From a bacterium (GTDB taxonomy: Bacteria; UBA6262; WVXT01), in NCBI GenBank assembly GCA_011773355.1, contig WVXT01000002.1, forward strand, positions 1,361 through 55,120: a stretch of DNA of 53,760 bases, in the 5' to 3' direction. Shown here piece after piece: positions 1-8,014 of this stretch. The notes under the pieces were generated by a model. That model saw nothing but the letters and a program-made list of their open reading frames with translations, ran no database searches and was not told where the DNA came from. Positions within the stretch are counted from its first letter, which is position 1, and every line of letters starts with the position of its first letter. Made by a program: the position numbers and the translations under genes.

Positions 1-557
1 TCCGGCTCTACCGCTTTCTTTTTAACAATTTCTCTTTTGATTATTTCGATATCCTCTGCCATCCTGGATATTTCCTGGCTTACTGGTTTTTCTGCTTCTG
101 GCTTTTCCATCCCAGCTATGACCTTAGCCTCTTCCTCTTCGATCCGATTCGTTTCTCTCCTGATCTCCCGGATACACTCTATTGCTTGGCGATTCCTTGG
201 ATTCAAATCTAGAACCTGCACAAGCTTGCTAATGGCAGCTTCGTAATTCTGCTGGTGATAATCCTTAATGGCCTGGTCAAGAAGTTGCTGCTCTTCTCTT
301 TTCTTTAGTTCCTTTCCTATAATATTGACGTATTCCAGCGCTAATCGGTTTTTTGGATTGAACTCCAATGCCAGAAGAAAACTTTTCAGCGCAAGCTCAT
401 ACTCTTCTGTCCCGTAATACTTGAGGCCTTGTTCAAAATAATATTTTTCCCCTCCCATTTGCCAAATTTGTGGATGGGCTGGCTGAACAGCAATTGCGGT
501 AATAAGTGAAACAAATAGTAAGACGCTACCTGTTAATTTCATTACTCTTCCTTTCAT
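1..557 (-). CDS. Exported TPR-repeat protein, 3' end outside window
   Basis: The frame starts at an ATG at 557 behind a good Shine-Dalgarno sequence (AAAGGAG) and runs off the left edge, so about 185 N-terminal residues are visible. Residues 1-30 (MKGRVMKLTGSVLLF...) form a basic start and a hydrophobic stretch, a likely signal peptide. It is followed by helical repeats with the TPR rhythm (YYGTEEYELALKSFLLALEFNP, then a second one around YHQQNYEAAISKLVQVLDLNP), and then a charged Lys/Glu-rich stretch. It lies 109 nt downstream of the double-receiver gene on the same strand and may be the last visible gene of the riboswitch-controlled operon. TPR proteins mediate protein contacts; the partner is unknown. 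An in-frame ATG at 542 is an alternative start. Confidence 0.75.
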   Translation of the reverse strand, partial: MKGRVMKLTGSVLLFVSLITAIAVQPAHPQIWQMGGEKYYFEQGLKYYGTEEYELALKSFLLALEFNPKNRLALEYVNIIGKELKKREEQQLLDQAIKDYHQQNYEAAISKLVQVLDLNPRNRQAIECIREIRRETNRIEEEEAKVIAGMEKPEAEKPVSQEISRMAEDIEIIKREIVKKKAVEP

Positions 558-666
558 TGAGATTCTCCTTTACCATCTATCTTAATCTTACCAGCTATAA
601 CTATACCACAACGTCTCTTTCGCCTGTTGACGAATCTGAAAGGTATTATCCGTGATCTTTTAAGGA

Positions 667-1434
667 TCAACTGTGGAGAGATTCCGTATCTATTAGGGTG
701 GGGTGAGTTTTTTTTTGGTTTTGCACTTCTTTTACGAGTTTAACTAACTTCTCTAAGTCCAGGAAAGGCTTATATAAACAGCTATAAGCTCCCCTGTTCA
801 ATAAATCTCCTACAAGGCTCAGTGAAGAATAGTCGATCATCATTATCACTTCTATACCTGGCTTAATCTTTTTGACTGTCTCCAGCATTTCTATACTAAG
901 TGCCTCTGGCACCCCCACATCCAGAAGCACGACGTCAAAATTATTTCCCCGAACCATCTCAATGGCTTCATCTCCGTTCTCAGCGACTAAAGCCCGACAC
1001 CTTCTTTTTGTTAACATGTCCCTCAAAGCTTCTAAATCCTGTGCCTTATGATCAACTATCAGGACCGAAGGGGCCTCAAGTATGAACTCAATGGTATCCA
1101 CCAGCTTTTGCACGTTGAAAGGTTTTTCCACCACAGCCTCTACTCTTGATTCTCCAATCTCAAACATCTCTTTCTTCTCGCCCGCAGAATTTACTACCAC
1201 TATTGCCATCGACGGGCAGAGTCTCTTCATTGCCTCAAAATCCCACGCGTCACTTTTTCCAGGTATATGCTGGGGCGTAAGCAAGAGATCGAAATTTTTC
1301 CTTTCTAAAAGCGAAATTACTTTATCTTCCTCCTCTACCATAGTCACATTGTAACCTTTACTCTCAAAGATTTCCTTGAGGGGTTCCATAAGATCGATTC
1401 TCCCGTCTACGATAAGGATGTTTGCGTTCTTCAC
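667..1434 (-). CDS. Double receiver-domain protein, first domain degenerate
   Basis: Two response-regulator receiver domains lie in tandem with no output domain (255 aa). Domain 1 (about residues 3-118) keeps the fold and the conserved Lys (K104 in VEKPF), but Pro (P54, in LLLTPQH) stands where the phosphoacceptor Asp is expected, and the acidic pocket reads VDG instead of DD. Domain 2 (about 122-245) keeps the acceptor Asp (D172 in VVLLDVGVP) and Lys (K222 in YKPF), but its pocket reads VDHK. Domain 1 is therefore probably not phosphorylated, while domain 2 may be. The open frame extends to a TTG at 1449 that abuts the upstream stop. I prefer the GTG at 1434, because GAGAGGTGA lies about 5 nt before it. 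It directly follows the PorV-like gene and is likely co-transcribed with it. Confidence 0.75.
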   Translation of the reverse strand: MKNANILIVDGRIDLMEPLKEIFESKGYNVTMVEEEDKVISLLERKNFDLLLTPQHIPGKSDAWDFEAMKRLCPSMAIVVVNSAGEKKEMFEIGESRVEAVVEKPFNVQKLVDTIEFILEAPSVLIVDHKAQDLEALRDMLTKRRCRALVAENGDEAIEMVRGNNFDVVLLDVGVPEALSIEMLETVKKIKPGIEVIMMIDYSSLSLVGDLLNRGAYSCLYKPFLDLEKLVKLVKEVQNQKKTHPTLIDTESLHS

Positions 1435-1449
1435 TCTTTCACCTCTCAA

Positions 1450-2598
1450 TCAGCGCTCCTCAAGAAGGAGACGATTCGCTTCTTTCATCATACTTATCGC
1501 CTGCTTATCTTCAGGATCTAACAATAGAATTTCACTGAACTTTCCAATTGCCCGGATATACTGTTTCTGCTCCAGGTACGCCATCCCCTCTTCGTGAAGG
1601 CTGGCTATTAGAGAAGCAATCTTTGCCTCCTCTTCTTTTTCAATCATAACCTTCTCTTTTTCCGGCTCTACTTCCGGTTTTCCAAAATAGAGACCGATGC
1701 TAAACTGATGCGTATCACCCAAAGTCTTGTGAGGGGTATAAGCGTAATCTAACACTAAATTCTTTCGCTTTAAGCCCAGGCCGAATCTTATTCTATCTTT
1801 TACGTCGGGGTCGAACTTGCCTCCAATTCTCACAGCAATATAGTCTGTAATCCAGGATTCCGCACCCAAACCGGCATAGATAGTCTCATTGTTCAATTTG
1901 TCAAAGTCTAAGGTCAAGGTCAGTGGATTAGTGGGGAACAATCTATAAGCCAGTCCAAACCTGAAATTCAAAGGCAAACTTGCAGATTCTCTAATGAATT
2001 TTATTCTTGTTCCGATATTCTGGATATTGATGGCCACATTCAAATTGTCTACTCCAGTTTTGTAAAGGGCGGCCAGGTCGATGGCAATGGCATTGGCGGC
2101 CTCATCATCCAGTTTCTCCCTTATAAACTTAAAATTCATTCCCCCTGATAACCCTTTGATTAATTTTCTACTATAAGAAAAAGCTAAAGCGAGATCGTAC
2201 GCGCTAATATCACCGGTGGGTACACCTGCGTCGTCGCTACCATCGATATCTCCACCTCCCAAATAGTATATGCTGAAAGCAAGAACTGAGTCGTCAATTG
2301 GATGGCTATAACCAAAAAAGTGATATCCGATATCTTCGAACCATCTGTTATACGTAAACCCGACTTGTGGTTGCTCTAATTGTACAAGCCCGGCTGGATT
2401 CCAGTAAACTGCACTAATATCATCGGCCAAAGCCGCATAAGCCTCACCCATGGCAAGGGGCCGGGCTCCTATTCCTATCTTAAGGAAATCTAATCCCGTA
2501 GTAGAAGCAACGGTTGGATACCTTTGCCCAAGTAAAAACAGTACTAGAATTAGACTCAAAATTATGATTTTTTTCATTGCCCTTTTTCTGTTTTTCAT
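1450..2598 (-). CDS. PorV/UPF0164-type outer-membrane barrel protein with C-terminal TPR helices
   Basis: The 382-aa protein has an N-terminal signal peptide (IIILSLILVLFLLG), then the family hallmark GLDFLKIGIGARPLAMGEAYAALADD-like opening and VYWNPAGL. Alternating beta strands typical of PorV/PorQ (UPF0164) barrels follow up to about residue 310. The last 60 residues (about 320-382) are helical and TPR-like (EEGMAYLEQKQYIRAIGKF). In Bacteroidetes, PorV shuttles type IX secretion cargo at the cell surface; here only the family resemblance is visible. The ATG at 2598 overlaps the stop of the upstream gene (ATGA), which suggests translational coupling. A second ATG 21 nt in, before KKIIIL, is an equally plausible start. 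Its neighbour encodes a possible cargo protein with a type-IX-like tail. Confidence 0.8.
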   Translation of the reverse strand: MKNRKRAMKKIIILSLILVLFLLGQRYPTVASTTGLDFLKIGIGARPLAMGEAYAALADDISAVYWNPAGLVQLEQPQVGFTYNRWFEDIGYHFFGYSHPIDDSVLAFSIYYLGGGDIDGSDDAGVPTGDISAYDLALAFSYSRKLIKGLSGGMNFKFIREKLDDEAANAIAIDLAALYKTGVDNLNVAINIQNIGTRIKFIRESASLPLNFRFGLAYRLFPTNPLTLTLDFDKLNNETIYAGLGAESWITDYIAVRIGGKFDPDVKDRIRFGLGLKRKNLVLDYAYTPHKTLGDTHQFSIGLYFGKPEVEPEKEKVMIEKEEEAKIASLIASLHEEGMAYLEQKQYIRAIGKFSEILLLDPEDKQAISMMKEANRLLLEER

Positions 2599-3536
2599 CT
2601 GATAATTACTACTTTCCCCGTTTTGTTCCCTTTGCTACTCTCAACGCGATAAAGATAGAGGCCACTCGATATTTTATCCCCTCCGCTGTCTTTTACGTTC
2701 CACTTTGCCTCTCCAGCAGCTTCTTCAAGAGTCTCTATTATCCTACCTTCGATATGAAATATTTTTACCGACGCACCTGAGGGAAGGTTAGTAAATGTGA
2801 TTTCAGTGTGACCTTCGCTCGGCTTAAAGGGATTAGGATAAACTTTGATAGCAGGAGAAACCGGCTCTGGCTCAGGACAAATTGCCTCTGTCTCATAAGA
2901 TATTACTAACTTGGGACGGTAAGCTTCCCACTCCGCTTCGCTTGAAAGAAACCAGATTGTGTCAGTATCAACACAATTCTCCTTCAGTAAGAAGCCAAAG
3001 TTAACGTATTCCCCCTTCAACCAATTCTTAATTGTGCGCGTCACGTCCCACGAGACCCACCCATAGTTGATGCCAGTAAGAGATTTTGCACTCTCTATTT
3101 CCCAATCGAAGTCGCCCCCTAAATTTTTCCAATCTCGATTGTCTACACGCCGCTGCCAGGTTACTTCTTTGTCCTTCCAGAAACCGGTGATTCTATGTAC
3201 ATAAATGACTCTCTGCGGAGCGAAATCGTATTCCTCTGCCAAACATAATTGTAATTCCGCCGAGGAAATAATTGCATCAGGAGGTATGGACGATAGATCG
3301 AACCGAAGTACAAGTCGTTTACTATCGTTCAGTCCGACACCCATACTTTCTTTGCTTCCAAAGTTCCTCATCAGGTCCCCAACCCCCTTGGAAATATGGC
3401 TGTCCCGGCTCTTCTCCGGTCCTGGCTGAATTATGTGTTCCTTGGCATACGAGTGGGTAACAATGCAAAATATCGCCAAAACACAGAATACCAATAAGCG
3501 TAGTATCTTCATTCTTTTCCCCATAAAGTTAACCAT
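2595..3536 (-). CDS. Secreted DNRLRE-domain protein with type-IX-like (FlgD-Ig) C-terminal tail
   Basis: After a signal peptide (ILRLLVFCVLAIFCIVTHSYA) comes a DNRLRE-like beta-sandwich (about residues 25-215): RLVLRFDLSSIP, SAELQLCL, VTWQRR and WDVTRTIKNWL are typical of this extracellular family. The last 80 residues look like the sorting/FlgD-Ig module of type IX secretion cargo: VYPNPFKP, SGLYLYRV, GKVVIIR. The protein is probably exported and displayed at the cell surface. The open frame begins upstream at 3629, inside the riboswitch, but that start would lie before the terminator. I prefer the ATG at 3536, which follows AGGGG just after the terminator; ATGs at 3524 and 3512 are alternatives. 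It is the first gene of the cyclic-di-GMP-controlled operon and overlaps the next gene by 4 nt. Confidence 0.8.
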   Translation of the reverse strand: MVNFMGKRMKILRLLVFCVLAIFCIVTHSYAKEHIIQPGPEKSRDSHISKGVGDLMRNFGSKESMGVGLNDSKRLVLRFDLSSIPPDAIISSAELQLCLAEEYDFAPQRVIYVHRITGFWKDKEVTWQRRVDNRDWKNLGGDFDWEIESAKSLTGINYGWVSWDVTRTIKNWLKGEYVNFGFLLKENCVDTDTIWFLSSEAEWEAYRPKLVISYETEAICPEPEPVSPAIKVYPNPFKPSEGHTEITFTNLPSGASVKIFHIEGRIIETLEEAAGEAKWNVKDSGGDKISSGLYLYRVESSKGNKTGKVVIIR

Positions 3537-3545
3537 TTTTCCCCT

Positions 3546-3593
3546 AAAAAAAACCGATTTCATTATCCAGCCCTGCCGGATAGCAAAATCGGT
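3546..3593 (-). terminator. Intrinsic terminator of the riboswitch expression platform
   Basis: On the minus strand ACCGATTT (from 3593) pairs with AAATCGGT (to 3553), extended inward by TATCC/GGATA across a small internal loop, and is followed at once by a run of eight T. It sits between the c-di-GMP aptamer and the start of the DNRLRE gene, so it is the probable ON/OFF switch. Confidence 0.85.
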
Positions 3594-3598
3594 TCCAA

Positions 3599-3694
3599 GA
3601 AACTCTTCGGCAGCTCGGCTGGCATCCAAGCCCCGTGGCTTTGTGTCCCCCGATTTTTCCCCGATTATTCGGGAGTTACCTGTTCGGAGTTTCC
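3599..3694 (-). promoter_or_regulatory. Cyclic-di-GMP-I (GEMM-I) riboswitch aptamer
   Basis: Read on the minus strand, the closing helix P1 is GAAACTC (3693-3687) with GAGTTTC (3605-3599). Inside lie the hallmark GEMM-I pieces in order: CAGGTAACTCC, a P2 helix (CCCGA/TCGGG) with a GAAA-containing loop, the junction GGGACACAAAGCCACGGG, and P3 ending GCCAGCCGAGCTGCCGAAG. The family binds cyclic di-GMP. The order aptamer, terminator, gene indicates transcriptional control of the downstream secreted/outer-membrane operon. P2 is longer than usual. The Vc2 G20 equivalent appears to be G, which suggests c-di-GMP rather than cGAMP, but this needs an alignment. Recognition is from memory of the consensus. 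Confidence 0.85.
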
Positions 3695-3735
3695 AATATG
3701 ATTATTAAAACTTTCTAAAATCGAATCTCCTAATG

Positions 3736-3918
3736 CTAAACCTTCTCCGTGCCGCGGTAAAGAGGATAATCAGAAAAGCCTTTACCGTTTAAATATTCCT
3801 CAATACCGACACAGGTTAAGCAGACATAATATCCGTCCATTTTCTTTACAAAATCTTTGGAAAATTTTCCCGTACATCTTTTGCAATAAAAGAGTTTTCT
3901 TTTCTTATTCTTCTTCAT
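3736..3918 (-). CDS. 60-aa zinc-ribbon-like small protein
   Basis: The small basic protein has two Cys pairs, CKRC (residues 12-15) and CLTC (36-39), spaced as in a single treble-clef or ribbon zinc site. Its N-terminus is Lys-rich (MKKNKKRKLFYCKRC). The open frame extends to 4002, but the ATG at 3918 has AAGGA 6 nt before it, whereas the upstream part carries no plausible ribosome site. It lies between the terminator of the first NarL-type cassette and the riboswitch. It may bind RNA, DNA or protein; I do not recognise a specific family. Confidence 0.65.
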   Translation of the reverse strand: MKKNKKRKLFYCKRCTGKFSKDFVKKMDGYYVCLTCVGIEEYLNGKGFSDYPLYRGTEKV

Positions 3919-4048
3919 TATTTCCTTACCTGAATTCAGAATGATCAATTGGGGCAAGATCCTTACAATTCCCCTATAACTAATTTTATCCGCATTTTTC
4001 ATTTTTACAATGGGTCAAGCGTATAATTCTGTGAGATTTTTTGTCACG

Positions 4049-4076
4049 AAAAAGACCTATTAATAATTAGGTCTTT
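4049..4076 (-). terminator. Intrinsic terminator after response regulator 1
   Basis: On the minus strand AAAGACCTA and TAGGTCTTT form a perfect 9-bp stem with an 8-nt AT-rich loop, followed by TTC. It lies 47 nt past the stop of the 4123-4791 gene. On the plus strand it lacks a T run. Confidence 0.75.
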
Positions 4077-4122
4077 GAGGTAAAACTATGCAATATGACC
4101 AATAATAGTACCGTGGAATGCT

Positions 4123-4791
4123 CTAATTCTTGCTAATGTATTGCCTCTTCAGGCCCTCCACTACGGCCTGGGCGCGGTTTTTTACCCCCAGTTTCCTATA
4201 GATATGGTTAAGTATGTTTTTGACCATCTTTTCACTCACCAAAAGCCTATTTGCGATCTCTTTATTAGTCCTGCCAGAAGCCATTAACTTGAGGATTCTT
4301 ACTTCTTTATTTGTCAACCGGACATCTTTTATCCCGCTCAAAAACTCTGGTTCCCTTAGCCCCTTCAGTAGTCTATGCTCCATAGCGGGTGGTATGGAAA
4401 CTCCTTCTTTAACTACACACCCGATAGTCTTTATTAATTCACCAGAAGGATCGGTCTTTATTACGTAGCCAGAAGCACCTGCCCGAAACGATTCGGTAAT
4501 ATGGGCTATATCATCATACATAGATAGCATAATAACGTGAACCTCTCTGTGTCTCCTCTTAATCTGGCGCGTAATCCTTACTCCATTTGCACCGGGAAGG
4601 CTGATATCCATCAGAATCACATCTGGCTTCATTCTATCTGCTAACCACAGAGCCTCGGCGCCATCATTGGCTTCTCCCGCTATTTCCATACCTTCCTCGC
4701 GTTCTAATATCCTTCGCAAACCTTCCCGGAAGAGTGCGTGGTCATCTGCTATGAGAATTCTGATTATTTCCCTGGAATCAACCCCGTCCAT
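4123..4791 (-). CDS. NarL/FixJ-family response regulator (cassette 1)
   Basis: The N-terminal receiver has an acidic pocket D16-D17, phosphoacceptor D62 (ILMDISLPG) and K112. The C-terminal LuxR/GerE helix-turn-helix spans about residues 158-215 (LTNKEVRILKLMASGRTNKEIA...). The recognition helix reads SEKMVKNIL, where the two sister regulators have SEKTVKNHL and SEKTIKNHL; the usually invariant Thr and His are M189 and I193. The ATG at 4791 follows the kinase stop by one base (TGAGATG), so the pair is translationally coupled. The partner is the PAS kinase just upstream. Phosphorylation should be normal, but DNA recognition may differ from the sisters. Confidence 0.9.
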   Translation of the reverse strand: MDGVDSREIIRILIADDHALFREGLRRILEREEGMEIAGEANDGAEALWLADRMKPDVILMDISLPGANGVRITRQIKRRHREVHVIMLSMYDDIAHITESFRAGASGYVIKTDPSGELIKTIGCVVKEGVSIPPAMEHRLLKGLREPEFLSGIKDVRLTNKEVRILKLMASGRTNKEIANRLLVSEKMVKNILNHIYRKLGVKNRAQAVVEGLKRQYISKN

Positions 4792-4792
4792 C

Positions 4793-5893
4793 TCACTGTC
4801 GAAGCGGAACTTTTACCTTTATTTTCGTCCCCCGTCTCCGTGCGCTTTCCACAGCGAAGCTACCTCCCAAAAGTTTCGCTTGTTCCTCCATACCTACTAG
4901 CCCAAAATTCTTCGTATATTTACCGTGGGTCAAGATTCTTTTCGGGTCGAATCCTTTCCCATCATCTTCTATCATAACTTGGACGTCCCCATTTTTATCA
5001 GTTCTTATTTTCGCAACCACATGTTTTGCCATAGAGTGTTTCCTTACGTTTCTCATCGCCTCTCTAAAAATTCGATAGATGCCCAACTGCGTCGTTGGGG
5101 GTAGCACCTCATCCACTTCCAGCTTTAAATTAAACGTAATCCCCGTCCTTCTGTGAAACTCTTCCAGATACTGTTTAAGGACAGTAGCAAAGCCCATTCT
5201 GCGAAAGCCCGGCAGGCGCAACCTTAACATGGCGTTCTGGGTCATCTTAATACTTCTTTTCAGCACCTTCCTCAATTCCTTTAACTCTCTCTTCAGATTC
5301 TCTGGACTCTTATCCAGGACTTTCTCGCAAGCATCAATCTTTAGAATCGAAGAGACTAGCGCCTGGGCACAAAAATCGTGAATCTCCTCGGCCAGCCGGT
5401 TCCTCTCCTCTGTCACTGCAACTCCTCTATAAAGATCGACCAGTAGATTAGTCCGCTTATTTACTTCTTTTTCTAGCTGCCGCGTACGTTCTTCTAATTT
5501 ATCCTCCAATTCTTTTCTTTCCGTAATGTCGGAGACGACCGCGACGCCTCCATCAAAATTCCCATTCTTGTCAAAAAGAGGAACACCGCCAATAAACAGG
5601 AGTAGCTCCTTTCCTTTTTTGGTTTTCAACCTTACAAAATAATGAGATGCCTTGCCCTTCCTCCTTTCTTGTAACTCGATTTCTACTCTCTTCTTACTTT
5701 TGCCTGCAAAAAACCAGGTAACCCGCCTGCCCACAACTTGGTCTCTACTGTAACCCAAAATCTTACACAACCTATCATTGACAAAAGTTGCAATCATATT
5801 TTTATCATAAATGACTAGCCCTTCATCAACGTTTTCAACTATGATTCTATGTCTCCTCTCCAGGTCTCCTATCTGACTGACTTTTTGTGCCAC
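4793..5893 (-). CDS. Soluble PAS sensor histidine kinase, NarX/DegS type (cassette 1)
   Basis: The 366-aa protein has no membrane segment. A PAS domain (about 13-125, ending DITERKELE) is followed by a coiled coil (128-160), a HisKA_3 dimerisation domain with the phosphorylated His at H172 (RLAEEIHDFCAQ), and an HATPase_c domain (about 265-363) with EAMRNVRKH, DDGKGFD and GLVGMEEQAKLLGGSF. The pattern is that of cytoplasmic NreB/DegS-like kinases; no haem- or FeS-binding Cys cluster is obvious, so the PAS ligand is unknown. Translation starts at a GTG (5893) with AAAGGGAG in front. It is coupled to the regulator 4123-4791. Two paralogous pairs lie upstream in tandem. Confidence 0.9.
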   Translation of the reverse strand: MAQKVSQIGDLERRHRIIVENVDEGLVIYDKNMIATFVNDRLCKILGYSRDQVVGRRVTWFFAGKSKKRVEIELQERRKGKASHYFVRLKTKKGKELLLFIGGVPLFDKNGNFDGGVAVVSDITERKELEDKLEERTRQLEKEVNKRTNLLVDLYRGVAVTEERNRLAEEIHDFCAQALVSSILKIDACEKVLDKSPENLKRELKELRKVLKRSIKMTQNAMLRLRLPGFRRMGFATVLKQYLEEFHRRTGITFNLKLEVDEVLPPTTQLGIYRIFREAMRNVRKHSMAKHVVAKIRTDKNGDVQVMIEDDGKGFDPKRILTHGKYTKNFGLVGMEEQAKLLGGSFAVESARRRGTKIKVKVPLRQ

Positions 5894-5999
5894 TTTTCTC
5901 CCTTTCCTGCAAACATGATATTTTGCAAGGAATAATGGGTGGGTAAAATAATTCTTTTTAATTAGAATTTAATATAATACAATCAATAAATAGGAACGA

Positions 6000-6668
6000 T
6001 TACTCCCCGCTAATGTAATCTCTCTTCAGTCCTTCCACCACTGCGTGGGCGCGGTTCTTTACTCCCAGTTTCTTGAATATGTGGTTAAGATGGTTTTTGA
6101 TCGTCTTTTCACTCACGAAGAGTTTTTTCGCGATTTCTTTATTAGTCTTCCCAAAGGCGACTAACTTCAGGACCTTTACTTCTCTCTTTGTTAGATTGGC
6201 GCCTTTTGTTCCGCTTAAAAAATCTGGTTTCCTTATGCCCTTCAGTAGTTTATGCTCTATAAAGGGGGGCATGCAAACCCCTTCTTTAACCACACAACGG
6301 ATAGTGTTCAGCAATTCATCAGAACCACGAGTTTTTATTACGTACCCGGAAGCGCCTGCCTGGAACGATTCGGTAATATGGGCTATGTCCTCATGCATGG
6401 ATAACATAATAACGTGAACCTTTCCATATCTCTTTTTAACCTGGCGCGTAATCCTTACTCCGTTCGGACCGTGAAAGCTGATATCCATAAGAATCACATC
6501 TGGCTTCACTTTCTCTGCCAACTGCAGAGCCTCGGCGCCGGCATTAGCTTCTCCCACTATTTCCATGTCTTGCTCCAGTTCCAATATCTTTCGCAAACCT
6601 TCCCGGAAAAGTGCGTGGTCGTCTGCTATGATAATTCTAATCGATTTACTCAGGTTAACTTTGCCCAT
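6000..6668 (-). CDS. NarL/FixJ-family response regulator (cassette 2)
   Basis: A receiver domain (IADDHALFREGLRKIL, acceptor Asp in ILMDISFHG, Lys in YVIKT) is followed by a LuxR-type HTH with the canonical recognition helix SEKTIKNHLNHIFKKL. It is very similar to the regulators at 4123 and 8015 across its whole length. The open frame could begin at a TTG at 6677, but the ATG at 6668 is the conventional start. Either way it overlaps the end of the kinase gene (14 nt from the ATG), so the pair is coupled. No clear terminator follows it; the 106 nt before kinase 1 are AT-rich. Confidence 0.9.
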   Translation of the reverse strand: MGKVNLSKSIRIIIADDHALFREGLRKILELEQDMEIVGEANAGAEALQLAEKVKPDVILMDISFHGPNGVRITRQVKKRYGKVHVIMLSMHEDIAHITESFQAGASGYVIKTRGSDELLNTIRCVVKEGVCMPPFIEHKLLKGIRKPDFLSGTKGANLTKREVKVLKLVAFGKTNKEIAKKLFVSEKTIKNHLNHIFKKLGVKNRAHAVVEGLKRDYISGE

Positions 6669-7767
6669 ATCGTCCAAGCGGAACTTTTACCTTTATTTTC
6701 GTTCCCTTGCCCTTTGCACTTTCCACAGCGAAGCTCCCCCCCAAAAGTTTCGCTTCATCCTCCATCCCTATTAGCCCAAAATTATTGTTGGTTTTGTTAT
6801 AAATTAAAACTCTCCCCGCGTCAAATCCTCTCCCATCATCTTTTATAACAAGATGTAGACTTCTATTCTTATCAGTCCTTAATCTCACATTTACATTCTT
6901 TGCCCGAGAATGTCTTTTTATATTGTTCATCGCCTCACGAATAATTCGATAGGCCCCTACCTGTATCTTTGCGGGTAAGCTCTCTTCCAGTTTGGAATTT
7001 AAACTATAGGCAATCCCCGACTTTCTACGGAACTCTTCCAGATACTGCTTCAGCACAGCAATGAAGCTCGTTCTGTGAAATCTGGGAAGCCGTAACTCAA
7101 ATATGACATTTCTTGTCGCTTTAATACTTTTTGCCAGCGTCTTTTTTAGTTTCGACAATTCTTTCTTTGCCTTTCCTGGATTATCCAGCACCAATTTTTC
7201 ACAAAGTTCAATGTTCAAAAGTGAACTGCTTAAGGTCTGAGCTAAACTATCATGAATTTCCTGGGCCAATCTGCTCGTTTCCTCAGCATCCGCAACTCCT
7301 TTATACAGGTTGACCAGTTGTCCGGTCCTTTCTCTTATTTTATTCTCCAGCTCCAATGTATGTTCTTTCAATTTCTCGTCTGCTTTCTTTTTCTCAGTAT
7401 AATCACAGATAATTGACATTACTCCCTCAAGTTTATTGTTTTTGTCCAGAAGAGGAACACTGCAAACGGAGAAAAATACCTCTTTTCCTTCCTTTGTCTT
7501 GGCTGTTAAGACATAATGCGATGATTTACCCTTGACTCTCTTTCGGAACTCGTTCTCTATTATTTCTATACTCATGCCGTCAAAAAAAGAGCGAATATCC
7601 TTGCCCAGAAACTCATCCCTACTGTAACCAGACGTCTGGCACAACTTATCGTTCACATACCTTACCGCCAACTTTTTATCCACAATGCATACCCCTTCGC
7701 CAAAATTTTCAAAAAAGTTTCTATATTTGTCTCCCACGCTTTCCCGCTGATTTACTTTCTCTTCCAT
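6655..7767 (-). CDS. Soluble PAS sensor histidine kinase (cassette 2)
   Basis: The architecture matches cassette 1: PAS (about residues 10-130, ending DYTEKKKADEKL), coiled coil, HisKA_3 with LAQEIHDSLAQTL, and HATPase_c with EAMNNIKRHS, KDDGRGFD and GLIGMEDEAKLLGGSF. No membrane segment is present. The open frame reaches 7824, but the ATG at 7767 has a near-perfect AAGGAG 5 nt upstream and the 19 extra residues have none, so 7767 is taken as the start (370 aa). Its stop lies inside the start of its regulator. It is a paralogue of the kinases at 4793 and 8685. Confidence 0.9.
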   Translation of the reverse strand: MEEKVNQRESVGDKYRNFFENFGEGVCIVDKKLAVRYVNDKLCQTSGYSRDEFLGKDIRSFFDGMSIEIIENEFRKRVKGKSSHYVLTAKTKEGKEVFFSVCSVPLLDKNNKLEGVMSIICDYTEKKKADEKLKEHTLELENKIRERTGQLVNLYKGVADAEETSRLAQEIHDSLAQTLSSSLLNIELCEKLVLDNPGKAKKELSKLKKTLAKSIKATRNVIFELRLPRFHRTSFIAVLKQYLEEFRRKSGIAYSLNSKLEESLPAKIQVGAYRIIREAMNNIKRHSRAKNVNVRLRTDKNRSLHLVIKDDGRGFDAGRVLIYNKTNNNFGLIGMEDEAKLLGGSFAVESAKGKGTKIKVKVPLGRYGQS

Positions 7768-7933
7768 TGCTTCTCCTTTCTTAACCAAGGCTGTAATAGT
7801 TTCTGCCTTGCTTCCAATATTCATGGCATAAATAAAGTCAGTGCTATTTCTACCATAATAATTTCAATAATTCTACTATGGACTTTCTCTTATTACAATA
7901 GGTCAAAGGATTAAATTTATTGAATTTTTTGTC

Positions 7934-7965
7934 AAAAAAAAAGACCCATCCAAAGATGGGTCTTT
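7934..7965 (-). terminator. Strong intrinsic terminator after response regulator 3
   Basis: On the minus strand AAAGACCCATC and GATGGGTCTTT form an 11-bp perfect stem around a 4-nt loop, followed by a run of T. It lies 50 nt past the stop of the 8015-8683 gene and separates cassette 3 from cassette 2. Confidence 0.9.
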
Positions 7966-8014
7966 CGGGTAGGTATACGAAGATTATGAACAAAAGACAA
8001 TAAGAATATCCTAC

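Noticed and set aside
5950-5990. AATTC...GAATT inverted repeat between cassettes 1 and 2 as a terminator
   Set aside because: Weak AT-only stem without a clear T run; not scored as a terminator.
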